Shown: positions 46,291-56,565, numbered from the stretch's first letter. The stretch is DNA of 64,000 bases from Ramlibacter montanisoli (GCF_013087525.1 NZ_JABFCS010000001.1:3720001-3784000); one strand, 5' to 3'. Translations and numbers: made by a program. Notes: a model not told the origin generated them from the letters alone.

Positions 46291-46893
46291 ATGGCAAAAG
46301 TCCTCGTCCTCTATCACAGCTTCTACGGCCACATCGAAGCCATGGCCGGTGCGGTCGCGCAGGGCGCGCGCAGCGTGGCCGGGACCACGGTGGACCTGAA
46401 GCGCGTGCCGGAGACGGTGCCCGCGGACGTGTTCAAGGCCTCGCACGGCAAGGCGGACCAGCAGGCGCCTGTGGCGCTGCCGGCGGAGCTGGCCAACTAC
46501 GACGCGATCATCTTCGGCGCGCCCACCCGCTTCGGCAACGTGAGCGCGCAGATGCGGACCTTCATCGACCAGACCGGCGGCCTGTGGGCGTCCGGGGCGC
46601 TGGTCGGCAAGGTGGGCTCGGTGTTCACGTCGTCGGCCACGCAGCACGGCGGGCAGGAGAGCACGATCCTGACCTTCATCCCGACGCTGCTGCACCACGG
46701 CCTGGTCGTCGTCGGGCTGCCGTATTCGGAGCAGCGGCAGATGGGGCTGGAGGAGATCAAGGGCGGCAGCCCGTATGGCGCGTCCACGATCGCGGGTGCG
46801 CAGGGCGAGCGGATGCCGAGCGAGCAGGAGCTGGGGATGGCGCAGTTCCAGGGGAAGCATGTGGCGGGGATTGCGAAGAAGCTGTTTGGCTGA
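46291..46893 (+). CDS. wrbA: NAD(P)H:quinone oxidoreductase, type IV (WrbA)
   Basis: 200 residues. The flavodoxin-like FMN loop [39 protein letters not shown] and [20 protein letters not shown] are diagnostic of WrbA. It reduces quinones by two electrons to limit oxidative stress. The 266 bases upstream hold no gene I can support; their last part (AACAACCCCGGAGCATTCC) contains the ribosome site. Confidence 0.95.
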   Translation: MAKVLVLYHSFYGHIEAMAGAVAQGARSVAGTTVDLKRVPETVPADVFKASHGKADQQAPVALPAELANYDAIIFGAPTRFGNVSAQMRTFIDQTGGLWASGALVGKVGSVFTSSATQHGGQESTILTFIPTLLHHGLVVVGLPYSEQRQMGLEEIKGGSPYGASTIAGAQGERMPSEQELGMAQFQGKHVAGIAKKLFG

Positions 46894-46959
46894 TCGCGGG
46901 GGTGTGTCGCGGTTCGGGCTGCGCCGCTCACCCCGACCTACCAACCACCACGAACCACT

Positions 46960-47892
46960 TCAAGGCTGCGGCAGGTCGAGGCCCAGGCCCTCGACCGTCT
47001 TGCGCGAGTGATCGATCAGGTAGTCCATGAAGGCCCGCGTGCGCGAGGGCATGTACTTGCGGCTCGGGAGCGCGGCCACCATCGCCAGCCGCGCCGTGAT
47101 CCAGGGCGCCAGCACGCGCTTCAAGGTTCCCGCATGCAGCAGCGGGGCCAGCAGGTCCAGGGGCTGGCTGCTGATGCCGCCGTCTTCCAGCGTGGTGCGC
47201 AGCAGCGTGTCGGTGTGGTTGGCGGTCATCACGGCCGGCACTTCCAGTTCCTTGACCGCGTCGTCGTTGGTCGGGTCCAGCAGGCGCATCGGCCCCAGGC
47301 GCACGTTGGGCAGGCGCAGGCGCAGCACGCGGTGGCGCAGCAGGTCCTCCGGCACCTTCGGTTCTCCGTGGCGCTTCAGGTAGCCGGGTGCGGCGCAGAA
47401 CACGGCCTGGGTCAGGATGATGGGACGCGCGATCACGTTCGGGTCCACCAGCGCGGTGCTGCTCATGACGGCCAGGTCGAACTCGTGGACCGCCGGGTCG
47501 GGCGAGTCCTCCACGTGCACGTCGATCCTCACGTTCGGGTGCAGCTTCTGGAAGGCGGCGATCGCGGGGCCCAGCGTGTGCGTGGCGGCCACCGGCGGCG
47601 CGAGCACGCGCACCAGGCCGCTCATTTCCTGCGTCTCGGCCTGCACCATGGCGTCGGCGTCGTCGATCTCCGCCAGGATGGGACGCAGGCGCTCCAGGTA
47701 GCGCTCGCCGGCCTGCGTGAGTGACAGCCGGCGCGTGGTGCGCTGGAGCAGGCGCACGCCCAGGTGCTGCTCCAGGTCGCTCACCAGGCGCGTGACCACC
47801 GCCGGCGCCAGTTCCATCCTGCGCGCCGCCGCCGCGAACCCGCCCTCCTCCACGACCTGCTGGAACACCCGCATGGATTGAAGCCGGTCCAT
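46960..47892 (-). CDS. LysR-family transcriptional regulator
   Basis: 310 residues. MDRLQSMRVFQQVVEEGGFA and RRMELAPAVVTRLVSDLEQH form the winged helix; RLLQRTTRRLSLTQAGERYL follows. The rest is the periplasmic-binding-like effector domain, ending TRAFMDYLIDH. This is the AaeR/DsdC-unlike 'CrgA-type' subgroup common in Burkholderiales. The ligand is unknown. It is on the same strand as, and downstream of, the glutathionyl-hydroquinone reductase. Confidence 0.88.
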   Translation of the reverse strand: MDRLQSMRVFQQVVEEGGFAAAARRMELAPAVVTRLVSDLEQHLGVRLLQRTTRRLSLTQAGERYLERLRPILAEIDDADAMVQAETQEMSGLVRVLAPPVAATHTLGPAIAAFQKLHPNVRIDVHVEDSPDPAVHEFDLAVMSSTALVDPNVIARPIILTQAVFCAAPGYLKRHGEPKVPEDLLRHRVLRLRLPNVRLGPMRLLDPTNDDAVKELEVPAVMTANHTDTLLRTTLEDGGISSQPLDLLAPLLHAGTLKRVLAPWITARLAMVAALPSRKYMPSRTRAFMDYLIDHSRKTVEGLGLDLPQP

Positions 47893-47938
47893 CTGCACCT
47901 CATCGATTGACGAGGGCGATTATCGACCGGGGTTGCGC

Positions 47939-48873
47939 TCACTCCTCCAGGAACGCGAGCCGCGGACCCGCCGGCACCACCCGCGTCGGGTTGATGTGCG
48001 GATGGCTCATGTAGTAGTGCCGCTTGATGTGGTCGATGTTGACCGTGTCGCGGATGCGGGGCACGCGCACCAGCGCGCGCAGGTAGCGCGACAGGTTCGC
48101 GAAGTCCTCGATGCGGTTGCGGTTGCACTTGAAGTGGCCGACGTACACCGCGTCGAAGCGCGCCAGCGTCGTGAACAGGCGCCAGTCCGCCTCGGTCGGC
48201 TGGTCGCCCACCAGGTAGGGGCGCTGGCCCAGCTCCGCCTCCACCCAGTCCAGCGCGGCGAACAGGCGTTCGAAGGCGCGCTCGTAGGCATGCTGCTCGG
48301 TCGCGAAGCCGCAGCGGTACACGCCGTTGTTGATGTTGTCGTAGACGAAGGCGTTGACGCGGTCGATCTCCTCGCGCAGCGGCGCGGGATAGAGATCCAC
48401 CCCTTCTTCCTCGCGAAGGCATCGAACGCGTCGTTGAACATGCGCAGGATCTCGCTCGACTCGTTGCTCACGATGCTGCGGGTCTTCTTGTCCCACAGCA
48501 CCGGCACCAGCACGCGGCCGGTGTAGTTCGCATCGGCCGCGGAATACAGCTGGTGCAGGTAGTCGAAGCCATGCAGGTGGTCGGGCAGCGCTTCGCTGAA
48601 GGCCCAGCCCTGCGTCATCACGGGCTCGACGACGGAAACGGAGATCGCTTCTTCCAGGCCCTTGAGCGCGCGCGCCACCAGCGTGCGGTGCGCCCACGGG
48701 CAGGCCAGCGACACGTAGAGGTGGTAGCGCCCCGCCTCGGCGGGGAAGGCGGTGGAGCCGTCGGCGCTGACGCGGCCGCGGAACTGCGAGCTGGTGCGGA
48801 CGAACTCGCCCTGGCTGGCGCGCGTGTCGTACCAGCCGTCGTGCCACTTGCCCTGTTCGAGGAATCCGCTCAC
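47939..48873 (-). CDS. Glutathionyl-hydroquinone reductase, xi-class GST (frameshifted)
   Basis: GFLEQGKWHDGWYDT at the N-terminus and the catalytic Cys in YVSLACPWAHRTLVARALKG identify the YqjG/ECM4 family; SNESSEILRMFNDAFD and, in another frame, YLVGDQPTEADWRLFTTLAR follow. The frame changes near 48405 after KKGW. These enzymes release glutathione from glutathionyl-hydroquinones. GTG at 48873 is preceded by GGAGATCACCA. With wrbA nearby, this is a second quinone-detoxifying function. Confidence 0.87.
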
Positions 48874-49061
48874 TGGTGATCTCCGTTGGCGCTGCGGCGC
48901 CACATGGGGATTGGAGCGCGTACTGGACGAGGGATTGTTGCCATATCGTCAACGTCACATGGCGAGTTTGCTGGTTTTTCTTGACGCTTTCGACGCCTAA
49001 AGTCCATCCCATGCCGAGAGCGATGTCGCTAGCGGCTCTTTCAACCACCAGGAGACTCGAC

Positions 49062-49403
49062 ATGAACCGCACCCTCGCCATCGCCATCCTCGCCACCGCT
49101 GCTGCCGCCGGCAACGCCTTCGCCGACGACATCACCGTCGACACCAAGCCCTTCTCTTCGAGCCGCAGCCGCGCCGAAGTGCAGGCCGAAGCCGCCCAGT
49201 ACCGCCAGTCCGGCGTGAACCCCTGGTCCACTTCCTACAACCCGCTGCGCGGCTTCCAGGGCACGCAGACCCGCGACCAGGTCGTGGCCGACTACATCGC
49301 CTCGCGTGACCGCGTCGCCGCGATGACGCGTGAAGACAGCGGCTCCGCCTACCTGGCCCGCCGCGCCGTGCAGGCGCCGGCGACGATCGCCAAGGCGCAA
49401 TAA
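49062..49403 (+). CDS. DUF4148-like secreted protein
   Basis: 113 residues. A signal peptide (MNRTLAIAILATAAAAGNAF, ADD) is followed by a polar protein with SSRSRAEVQAEAAQYRQSGV and NPWSTSYNPLRGFQG. The RAEVQAE repeat is typical of DUF4148, a short Burkholderiales-specific periplasmic family of unknown function. Strong AGGAG ribosome site. DoxX follows after 33 bases. Confidence 0.75.
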   Translation: MNRTLAIAILATAAAAGNAFADDITVDTKPFSSSRSRAEVQAEAAQYRQSGVNPWSTSYNPLRGFQGTQTRDQVVADYIASRDRVAAMTREDSGSAYLARRAVQAPATIAKAQ

Positions 49404-49436
49404 GCGCATCCATCCAAAAACTGAAGGAGACATGAC

Positions 49437-49887
<451 letters not shown>

Positions 49888-49915
49888 CCTTCCTTGCGCG
49901 CGGACGGCGCCCTCC

Positions 49916-49947
49916 GTCATCCCCGCGCAGGCGGGGACCCAAGGCGT
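49916..49947. repeat. Interspersed repeat, family B
   Basis: GTCATCCCCGCGCAGGCGGG then GACCCAAGGCGT, downstream of DoxX. Confidence 0.8.
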
Positions 49948-49956
49948 CCCAACGAA

Positions 49957-49983
49957 AGCGGCCACTGGCCGCTCTTCCTTTTG
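49957..49983 (+). terminator. Candidate terminator after DoxX
   Basis: Perfect stem AGCGGCCA / TGGCCGCT with a 1-base centre, followed by CTTCCTTTT. The U-run is interrupted, so confidence is moderate. Confidence 0.45.
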
Positions 49984-50129
49984 GCCCGTCCGCGGTTGCA
50001 TTCCGTTGCGATCCCCCACCGCCCATCCCGCCCCGCCCGCACCTCGTCCCCCGCGTGTCCTTTGCGCGACCAATGCGTTGACGCATGAACCCCCACGGCA
50101 ATCCTTCGCAGTCCCAGGAGGGACGAAAC

Positions 50130-50537
50130 ATGAACAGCAAGGCATGGATGGTCGCGGCCGCAGTGCTCGCGGCGGGCTCGGCGCAGGCAACCTGCTACAG
50201 GGTCTACGGTGGCGATGGCTCGATGATCCTCGAGAGCTCCACGACGCCGGTGAACCTCTCGCAACCGATCGGCGACACCGTTCCGGAGAAGTTCGGCCAG
50301 GGCGCGTTCATGACCGTGTCGGACCTGACGGTGTTCTGCAAGGACCGTCGCGGAGCGGGCGGGCAGAAGACAGTGGCGGCCTTGCAGGGGAAGAAGGGGA
50401 CGCAGCTGAAGCTGAAGGCACCGAACTCGCGGGAAGCGAAGGAGCTTGAAGCGCAACTGCAGGCACTGGAAGCGCCGGCCAAGCCGCAGGAGCAAGGGGC
50501 AGCGCCCGAAGCGGCCGAGAAGGTCGCCGCCGAATAG
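50130..50537 (+). CDS. Secreted protein of unknown function
   Basis: 135 residues. Signal peptide MNSKAWMVAAAVLAAGSAQA, then a two-Cys domain (TCYRVYGGDGSMILESSTTP, LTVFCKDRRG) reminiscent of DUF4124-like beta modules, and a charged Ala/Glu/Gln-rich helical tail (REAKELEAQLQALEAPAK). AGGAGGGACG forms a strong ribosome site. Confidence 0.62.
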   Translation: MNSKAWMVAAAVLAAGSAQATCYRVYGGDGSMILESSTTPVNLSQPIGDTVPEKFGQGAFMTVSDLTVFCKDRRGAGGQKTVAALQGKKGTQLKLKAPNSREAKELEAQLQALEAPAKPQEQGAAPEAAEKVAAE

Positions 50538-50684
50538 AAGAGGCGGCGCCCCGCCTTCCTTCCGTTGGTGCCCCACGGCCCAGCAGGCAGGCGTTACAAA
50601 GCTCCTTGTCGAAAGTGCCCGGCGTCGATCGTCGTGTCGATGCGGGGGCCGCCTTTCGCGGCCGCGCTACCCAAGGAGATTGGC

Positions 50685-51038
50685 ATGAACTATGTGGATG
50701 GATTCGTCATCGCCGTGCCCACGGCCAGCCGCGACAAGTACCAGCGCATCGCGCAGAACGCCGCGGCCGTGTTCAAGGAGTTCGGCGCGCTGTCGGTCGT
50801 GGAATGCTGGGGCGACGACGTGCCCGAGGGCAAGGTCACGTCCTTCCCGATGGCGGTCAAGCGCAAGGACGACGAGACCGTGGTGTTCTCGTGGATCGTG
50901 TGGCCGTCCAAGGCGGTGCGCGACGAGGGCATGAAGAAGACCATGGACGACCCGCGCATGCAGGAAGGCATGAACCCCATGCCCTTCGACGGCCAGCGCA
51001 TGATCTTCGGCGGCTTCCAGGTGATCGTCGACGCGTAG
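50685..51038 (+). CDS. DUF1428 family protein
   Basis: 117 residues. MNYVDGFVIAVPTASRDKYQ, VVECWGDDVPEGKVTSFPMA and MNPMPFDGQRMIFGGFQVIV match DUF1428 closely at the family's usual length. It has a ferredoxin-like alpha/beta barrel fold; function unknown. CAAGGAGATTGGC precedes the ATG. Confidence 0.88.
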   Translation: MNYVDGFVIAVPTASRDKYQRIAQNAAAVFKEFGALSVVECWGDDVPEGKVTSFPMAVKRKDDETVVFSWIVWPSKAVRDEGMKKTMDDPRMQEGMNPMPFDGQRMIFGGFQVIVDA

Positions 51039-51121
51039 CCGGGCACGAGGACGGCGGGTAACCGATTTCATTCGTTGCACCCGCAAACACGCCGCGCGCG
51101 GTGCGGTGAGACAGTCGCCGC

Positions 51122-51709
51122 ATGGCAGAGAGTTTCCTGGATTTCGACTTCGGCACGGGCGTGGCTTCGGGTGCGCTCACTGCCTTCTTCCTGTGCGTGG
51201 CGGCCCACCTGTGGGTCCAGCGGCTGCTGCCGCTGGTGCGGCGCTTCTGGTATCGGGGCGTAAACATCTCGGGTGAATGGAAAGGGCTGGGCACCGGCTA
51301 CACGCCCGCGCACGGAGAGTGGAGCGAGCTGGTGCTGGCCCTGCAGCAGGACGGGCGCCAGGTCCGCGGCACAGTCACCTTGCAGTGCCGGTCCGCGGGA
51401 CACGCGTTCGACGTCCGGCTCCAGGCCACGGGCAAGGTCACCGAGGGCTACGTGGCGCTGAGCCTGTCCCCGACGGGCGAGTCTGTCCCCTCGCCGGCGA
51501 CCGCGCTGCTGAAGATCGAGGACCGCGGCGCGGCGCTGAACGGGCAGCTGCTGTACCGGCACCCCTTCCTGGACATCGTCGACGTCATCGACATGTCCGT
51601 GCACCGCGCCCATTCCGCGGCGTCGGCGCAGCTGCGTCCGGCCGCCGCACCGGCGCCGCATGCCCTGCCCGCGGCCGCGCGCCTGCCGGCCGGCACGGCG
51701 CTGGACTGA
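51122..51709 (+). CDS. One-TM protein with beta-rich cytoplasmic domain, unknown function
   Basis: 195 residues. A single transmembrane helix (GALTAFFLCVAAHLWVQRLL) is followed by a basic turn and a beta-rich domain starting VNISGEWKGLGTGYTP, with alternating LVLALQQDGRQVRGTVTL and NGQLLYRHPF strands, then a Pro/Ala tail. The TM-plus-GxWxG beta-barrel layout recalls S-2TMbeta (Cap15-like) effector domains, but only one helix is present and the match is by eye. It is 5 bases before the next gene, so they are likely one operon. Confidence 0.5.
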   Translation: MAESFLDFDFGTGVASGALTAFFLCVAAHLWVQRLLPLVRRFWYRGVNISGEWKGLGTGYTPAHGEWSELVLALQQDGRQVRGTVTLQCRSAGHAFDVRLQATGKVTEGYVALSLSPTGESVPSPATALLKIEDRGAALNGQLLYRHPFLDIVDVIDMSVHRAHSAASAQLRPAAAPAPHALPAAARLPAGTALD

Positions 51710-51714
51710 GCGCC

Positions 51715-52320
51715 ATGCGAGCGTCGCACGTGCTGCGCGCCCTCGCGGCGCTGCTGCTGCTTGCGCTGGCGGGTGCGTCGTTCGCCAGCGGCGAACTCCG
51801 GTACGCCGCCGCCGGCGTGGCCATCTTCGCGCTGGTGGAAATCGCCCTTGCCCTGCGTGCCAGGCGCGAACGGACCGCCGCCGTGCGGGACCGCTCGCGC
51901 GTGAGCGCCATCCGCGTTGCCTGCAGCGAAACCGAGGGCATCCTCACGATCGCGCTGGCCGGCAAGGCGCAGGGGCACACTGGCGCACCCTATGTGCTGC
52001 TCACGCGCACGCTGCCGCGCGGCCCGGCGGGCTCGGACCTGCAGGACGAGCGCCCCTACCTGGAGCTGGGTGCGCCCAAGTGGTCCATGCACGGGGCCAT
52101 CCGCGAAGCCAGCCTGACGCCGCGGCTGCTGCGCCTGGCCTTGCACCCGGAGGCCGCCGGTTCGCTGGGCGCCGGCGAAGTGCGCGTTGCGCTGCCGGCG
52201 GCGCAGGACCCGCGCGCCCTGGAGCGCGCGCTGCGCAAGGTCCTGCGCGGGGTGGCCTTCACCAGCGAGCGCTCGATGCCGGAAGAGGAGGCGCCGGAGG
52301 CTGCAGCGGAACTGGCTTGA
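51715..52320 (+). CDS. Membrane-anchored protein of unknown function, intact paralogue of the 56.7-kb remnant
   Basis: 201 residues. Two N-terminal hydrophobic segments (VLRALAALLLLALAGASFAS and YAAAGVAIFALVEIALAL) precede a domain with GAPYVLLTRTLPRGPAGSDL and YLELGAPKWSMHGAIREASL. This segment is clearly repeated in the truncated copy near 56.7 kb (APYVLLSRRL..., LELGAPKWSVHRGIREACL). No recognised family; it probably acts with the upstream TM protein. Confidence 0.55.
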   Translation: MRASHVLRALAALLLLALAGASFASGELRYAAAGVAIFALVEIALALRARRERTAAVRDRSRVSAIRVACSETEGILTIALAGKAQGHTGAPYVLLTRTLPRGPAGSDLQDERPYLELGAPKWSMHGAIREASLTPRLLRLALHPEAAGSLGAGEVRVALPAAQDPRALERALRKVLRGVAFTSERSMPEEEAPEAAAELA

Positions 52321-52326
52321 AGATCG

Positions 52327-53316
52327 TCAGGAGATCTGGAAGCGCGCCTTCTGCGCCCGCGCGCATTCGTTCAGGATGCGCATCGACCGATCCGCGACCT
52401 CGCCGCCCGTCACGAAGGGGTTGGGTCCGGACGGAGTGGCCCGCAGCGCCGCCAGCTTGGCCACGGTGCCGTCGTAGCCGGGGTGGTTGCTCAGCATGAC
52501 GTCGACGGAGCGCCGGGCGGCGACCTGCCGCATGCGCTCGGTCTGCGCGATGTAGTCGTCGAGCCGGCCCATGTCGCGGCCGAAGTTGAAGGAGGTGCCG
52601 CCCCAGATCATGGCGCGGTGCGTGCGGCCGCCGGCCTTGACGTCGAACACGGGCGAGATGGTGCCCAGCGTGTGGCCCGGCGTCACGTGGAAGGTGATGG
52701 TCGAATCGCCGAGGGTCAGCGTGTCGCCGTCCTTGATCGCGATGTCGCGCCTGGGCGGGCGCCCCCATTGCGGCGAGTCGAACTCCAGGCCCGTCTCCAT
52801 CATGTGCCAGTCGATGGCGCTGGCCACCACGCGGCTGCGGTACTTCTCCACCAGCATGGGCGCGCCGCCGTAGTGGTCGCCATGGCCGTGGGTGACCACC
52901 ACGTACTTGATCTGCGCCGGGTCCAGCCCGAGCTTGCGCATGCCGCCCTCGATGAGGGCGCGCGCCTCTAGCGGGTTGTTGAGCGCATCGATCAGGATCA
53001 GCCCCTCGCTGGTCTTGAGCACCCAGGCGCTGACCCAGCCCGAGCCGACGAAGTAGAGGTTGTCGAAGGCCTGCCCCGGCTCGGGCGCGGGCGCCGCGAT
53101 CATGCGCTGCAGCAGCTGCTCGACGGCCGACCCGCCCGCCCGCTCCGCCGGCTGGGGGCGGCACACCGGCAGCAGGTACTTGAGGTCCTCGCCGGCCAGC
53201 GTGGTGGCGCGGGCGACGTGGGCGTCGACGGTGGCCTGGGTCACGGGGGCCGGCGGCGTGGCGCAGGCGGTGAGGGCGGCTGCGGCGATGGCGAGCCAGG
53301 CGAGGCGGGTGGTCAT
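52327..53316 (-). CDS. Subclass B3-like metallo-beta-lactamase fold lipoprotein
   Basis: 329 residues. The signal peptide ends in a lipobox-like LTAC. The metal site is VTHGHGDHYGGAPML (HxHxDH), then TPGHTLGTISPVF with the third His and LSNHPGYDG with the last His. The extended loop and overall layout fit subclass B3 or related periplasmic hydrolases; beta-lactam hydrolysis is possible but not shown by sequence alone. Start MTTRLAWLAIAAAAL at 53316 with an AAAGGAGACACC ribosome site. Confidence 0.82.
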   Translation of the reverse strand: MTTRLAWLAIAAAALTACATPPAPVTQATVDAHVARATTLAGEDLKYLLPVCRPQPAERAGGSAVEQLLQRMIAAPAPEPGQAFDNLYFVGSGWVSAWVLKTSEGLILIDALNNPLEARALIEGGMRKLGLDPAQIKYVVVTHGHGDHYGGAPMLVEKYRSRVVASAIDWHMMETGLEFDSPQWGRPPRRDIAIKDGDTLTLGDSTITFHVTPGHTLGTISPVFDVKAGGRTHRAMIWGGTSFNFGRDMGRLDDYIAQTERMRQVAARRSVDVMLSNHPGYDGTVAKLAALRATPSGPNPFVTGGEVADRSMRILNECARAQKARFQIS

Positions 53317-53454
53317 GGTGTCTCCTTTGTTCGTGGCGCCCGACGGCGGCGGAGCCATTCTCCGGAGCCGGGGCGGGCGGGTCCAGCGGCATTTGCGAAT
53401 GGGTCCATGAAGGGCACTTCATGAAGGGGCGCGGCGGCGGTGACAATGATGTGC

Positions 53455-53712
53455 ATGGCCCAAGGCAAGCGCATTTCTGCTGACATTCCCGAGGCGGTGC
53501 TCCAGTCCATTCGCGAGCTGGGTGCCGCGGCGAAGCAGGCGCGCTTGCAGGCAGGCGAAGGCCAGGCGGCGGCCGCGGCGCGGCTGGGGGTGCACGTGCA
53601 GACCATCGGCCGCATCGAAGCGGGCGAACCCGGCGTCGCCATCGGGCACGTGCTGGGGCTGCTGGCCTTGTACGGGATGACGACAAAGGCGCAAGCCGCG
53701 AGGAAACCATGA
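53455..53712 (+). CDS. XRE-family helix-turn-helix protein
   Basis: About 85 residues. The helix-turn-helix is at IRELGAAAKQARLQAGEGQA and RLGVHVQTIGRIEAGEP, typical of Cro/C1-type regulators. ATG at 53455 is used; GTG/ATG codons just upstream in frame are alternatives. Its stop overlaps the amidase start by 4 bases (ATGA), so it probably regulates that gene. Confidence 0.72.
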   Translation: MAQGKRISADIPEAVLQSIRELGAAAKQARLQAGEGQAAAAARLGVHVQTIGRIEAGEPGVAIGHVLGLLALYGMTTKAQAARKP

Positions 53713-55108
53713 GCACCCGGGACCTCACCCAGCTGCCCGTCCACGCGCTCTCGCGCCGGTTGCAGGACCAGACACTTTCCCCCGTGGAGGTGGTGGATGC
53801 CTACCTGGCGCGCATCGCGCAGAAGGATGCGAAGCTGCACGCGTACACCGAGGTGTTCGCGGACGAAGCGCGCCTGGCCGCGCGCGGCGCTGAAGCGGCC
53901 ATCCGCTCCGGCCACTCGGTGGGCCCGCTGCACGGCGTGCCGATCGCGCTGAAGGATTTGGTCGAGATCGAGGGCAAGGTGGTCACCGGCGGCTGCGAGG
54001 CGTGGACGCAGCGCGTCGCCACGCGCACCGCCACGCTCGCGAAGAAGCTGGTGGCGCAGGGCATGATCGTCCTGGGCAAGACCCACACCGTCGAATTCGC
54101 CATGGGCGGCTGGGGCACCAACACGCGTCGCGGCACGCCCTGGAATCCCTGGGACCTGCAGACGGCGCGCACGCCGGGCGGCTCCAGCAGCGGCTCCGGC
54201 GTGTCGGTCGCCGCCGGGCTCACGCCCTGGGCGATCGGCACCGACACCGGCGGCTCGGTGCGCCTGCCCGCCTCGTGGTGCGGCATCACGGGACTGAAGA
54301 CGACCATCGGCCGCGTCAGCACCCATGGCGTGCTGCCGCTGAGCCCGACGCTCGACACGCCCGGGCCCATGGCGCGATGCGTGGAGGACGCCGCGCTGCT
54401 CTACGCGGTGCTGCAGGGCGCGGACCCGCTCGATCCGCTCACGCGCGGCCTGCCTTACACCGATCCGCTGCCCACGCTGAAGCGCGGCGCGGCGTGCGTG
54501 GCCTGCGCCTGGCGCGCATGCCGGAGGTGGAGCGCCAGCATGCGTCGGCCGAGGTGCTGGCGGCCTACGACCGCTCGCTCGCTGACCTCGAGCGCCTGGG
54601 CGCCGAGATCGTGCCGCTGGAGCTGCCCTTCCTGTTCGCCGACATCGCCGCCCACAACCTGCGCATCATGGCGGCGGAGAGCTACACGCTGTACCACGCG
54701 CTGGTCGACGACGCATCCGCGCCGCTGGACCCGCACGTGCGCCCGCGCATCGCGGCCGGCCGCAACGTCAGCGCGCGCGAGTACATCGAGGCGCTGCGCA
54801 TGCGCGACGTGATGAAGCAGCAGTTCGCGCAGGCGATGCAAGGCATGGACGCGCTGCTCACGCCGACGACGATGACCACCGCGCTGCCGCTCGAGCAGGT
54901 CGACCAGACCAAGGCGCCGGCGCACTACACGCGCTTCGGCAACTACCTGGACCTCACCGCACTGGCGCTGCCGAACGGCTTCGACGCGAGCGGATTACCA
55001 ACTTCCCTGCAAATCGTCTGCCGGTCGCTCGACGAGGCGACGGCCTTGCGCGTGGGCTGGGCCTACCAGGATGCGACGGACTGGCACCTGCGGCGGCCGG
55101 CGGTGTGA
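53709..55108 (+). CDS. Amidase-signature family hydrolase (frameshifted)
   Basis: The Ser-cisSer-Lys triad is visible: Lys in GVPIALKDLVEIEGK and Ser residues in RTPGGSSSGSGVSVAAG and GTDTGGSVRLPASWCG. The C-terminal third is in another frame; the shift is near 54500. Total length of about 466 residues is normal. The family includes aryl/acyl amidases and allophanate-type enzymes; substrate unknown. Translationally coupled to the upstream regulator. Confidence 0.85.
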
Positions 55109-55184
55109 TCCCGCCGACGCAAGGAGAGCGGCGCCCGGAACGCTCGCCTACGATGCGCGTAGCTCGTTCCCGGGAGATGCCGAC

Positions 55185-55693
55185 TTGAGAACCGCCCTTT
55201 TCCTGCTGTTGGCTGTCGCCCTGGTCGGCGTTGCCGTCCTTGCCTGGCTGGGCCGGCTGCCGCTGAAGGTGCCCCAGGCGAGTCACGATCCCGACACGCC
55301 CTTCTACTTCGTCCAGCCGCCCGCGTGGGCCATCGTGTGCGCCGGCCTCGGGATCGGCTTCTTCCACCTGGCCCTCCACGCGAAGTTCTCCTTCTTCGTC
55401 ATGCTGGCCTTGCCGGCCGGCATCTGGCTGGGCCTGGTGGGCCGGATGATGCTGGCGAGGGCCGAAGCCAGCGGTGAAGAGCAGGCGCCGCTTCCGTGGT
55501 CGCAGCGCGAGCTGGCCGGCGCCATCCTGGGAGGGGGTGTGTCGGGGCTGCGGTGTGGATCGTCGCGTCGGTGGGTAGCAATCCGCTTACTACGCTGGTG
55601 TCCGTGCCCCTGGTCGTTTACGGCCTCGTCGCCGCGGGGCGCTGGATGGGCGCGGTCGCCGCTGGGGTCGTGGCGGGTGAAATGGCGCGCTGA
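55185..55693 (+). CDS. Membrane protein of unknown function (frameshifted)
   Basis: About 169 residues across two frames: helices TALFLLLAVALVGVAVLAWL, AWAIVCAGLGIGFFHLALHA and FFVMLALPAGIWLGLVGRMM, then in the second frame VWIVASVGSNPLTTLVSVPL and VYGLVAAGRWMGAVAAG. The frame change is near 55545 in a GGGAGGGGG run. The start is TTG at 55185 after CGGGAGATGCCGAC. No known family. Confidence 0.5.
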
Positions 55694-55700
55694 ACCGCAG

Positions 55701-55994
55701 TCAGGCGTTGAGGTATCCGAGCAACCGCGGCACGACCCGGTTCATCACGTCCAGCGCATATTCCACGTCCTGCGCCGAAGGCTCGATGCCCTGGTACTGG
55801 TTGTTCCGCATGAGGTTGGAGACGGTGTCGTAGCCGGCCCCGAGGCGCGTGCTCGCGGAGTTCGCCTTGCGTGCCGCGTCGGCGGCCTTCCCGCCGGAGA
55901 TCTTCACCCAGCCTTCGATGGACACCGTGTTCACCGGTGCCTTGCGGAAGACCTTGCTGCCTTCCTGCCGGAACTGTTCAGGCTTGCGCAGCAC
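55701..55994 (-). CDS. HEPN-domain protein (toxin-like)
   Basis: 97 residues, all-helical. The terminal motif LMRNNQYQGIEPSAQDVEYA aligns with the HEPN active-site region, but the usual R-x4-6-H is replaced by R-N-N-Q-Y, as in the RNxxxY HEPN group. HEPN proteins encoded next to minimal nucleotidyltransferases act as RNase toxins. GTG start at 55994 overlaps the end of the nucleotidyltransferase gene. Whether nuclease activity survives without the His is open. Confidence 0.65.
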   Translation of the reverse strand: MLRKPEQFRQEGSKVFRKAPVNTVSIEGWVKISGGKAADAARKANSASTRLGAGYDTVSNLMRNNQYQGIEPSAQDVEYALDVMNRVVPRLLGYLNA

Positions 55995-56565
55995 GGACGT
56001 CTCCCTTCAGCGGGCAGGGGGCTTCGCAGGAGCTCCAGCACGAAGGCATTCCGGTCAGCGAGCGCCTGCCGCCAGGCCGCGGGCGAGTAGGCCAGCACGT
56101 TCACGGGTCGACCCAGTTCGCGGCCTGTCGCCTTGAACAGCGCTTGTGCCTTCAGCTGGGGAAGGTCGGTGAGCAGCAACACGTCGATGTCGCTGGTTGC
56201 ATCGGATTCGCCCCGCGCGGCGGATCCGAAGATTGCCGCCGCTTCGACCTTTTCTCCCAGCGTCTCAACCTGCTCCGACAACAGCTGGCTCGTGCGGGTG
56301 TCCTGCTGCAGCAGCAGCTGTGCGAGGGGGCAAGGCCCGGATCGCGCGAGGCTTGGAAGACCGGCACGCCGCGTTCCATGCGACGCTCGACCAGGCCGAC
56401 GTCGGCCTACCGGCGCAGCCAGCGGGAGGCGTTGCTCGGGTCGATGCCGGCGAGGGCGGCGAGCTCTCGGGTGCCGAAGGCGCGTGACGGCTGCTCGTAC
56501 AAGCAACGCAAGGCCTTGTAGCGGCCGGCGCCGCCGAGGAGTTCGGTCATCAAAGCCGTATTCAT
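55978..56565 (-). pseudogene. HTH-nucleotidyltransferase (MNT) antitoxin-like gene, disrupted
   Basis: The N-terminus is a winged helix (MNTALMTELLGGAGRYKALR, LAALAGIDPSNASRWLRR), interrupted by an in-frame TAG, then ADVGLVERRMERGVPVFQAS. In another frame comes the nucleotidyltransferase core AAIFGSAARGESDATSDIDV, the MNT signature GSxxRG...SDID. The last residues (CPLKGDVRAA) need a third frame. The HTH-MNT plus HEPN pair resembles MntA-HepT, where MNT AMPylates the toxin. One stop plus two shifts suggest real decay more than the single C-run errors elsewhere. Confidence 0.6.
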
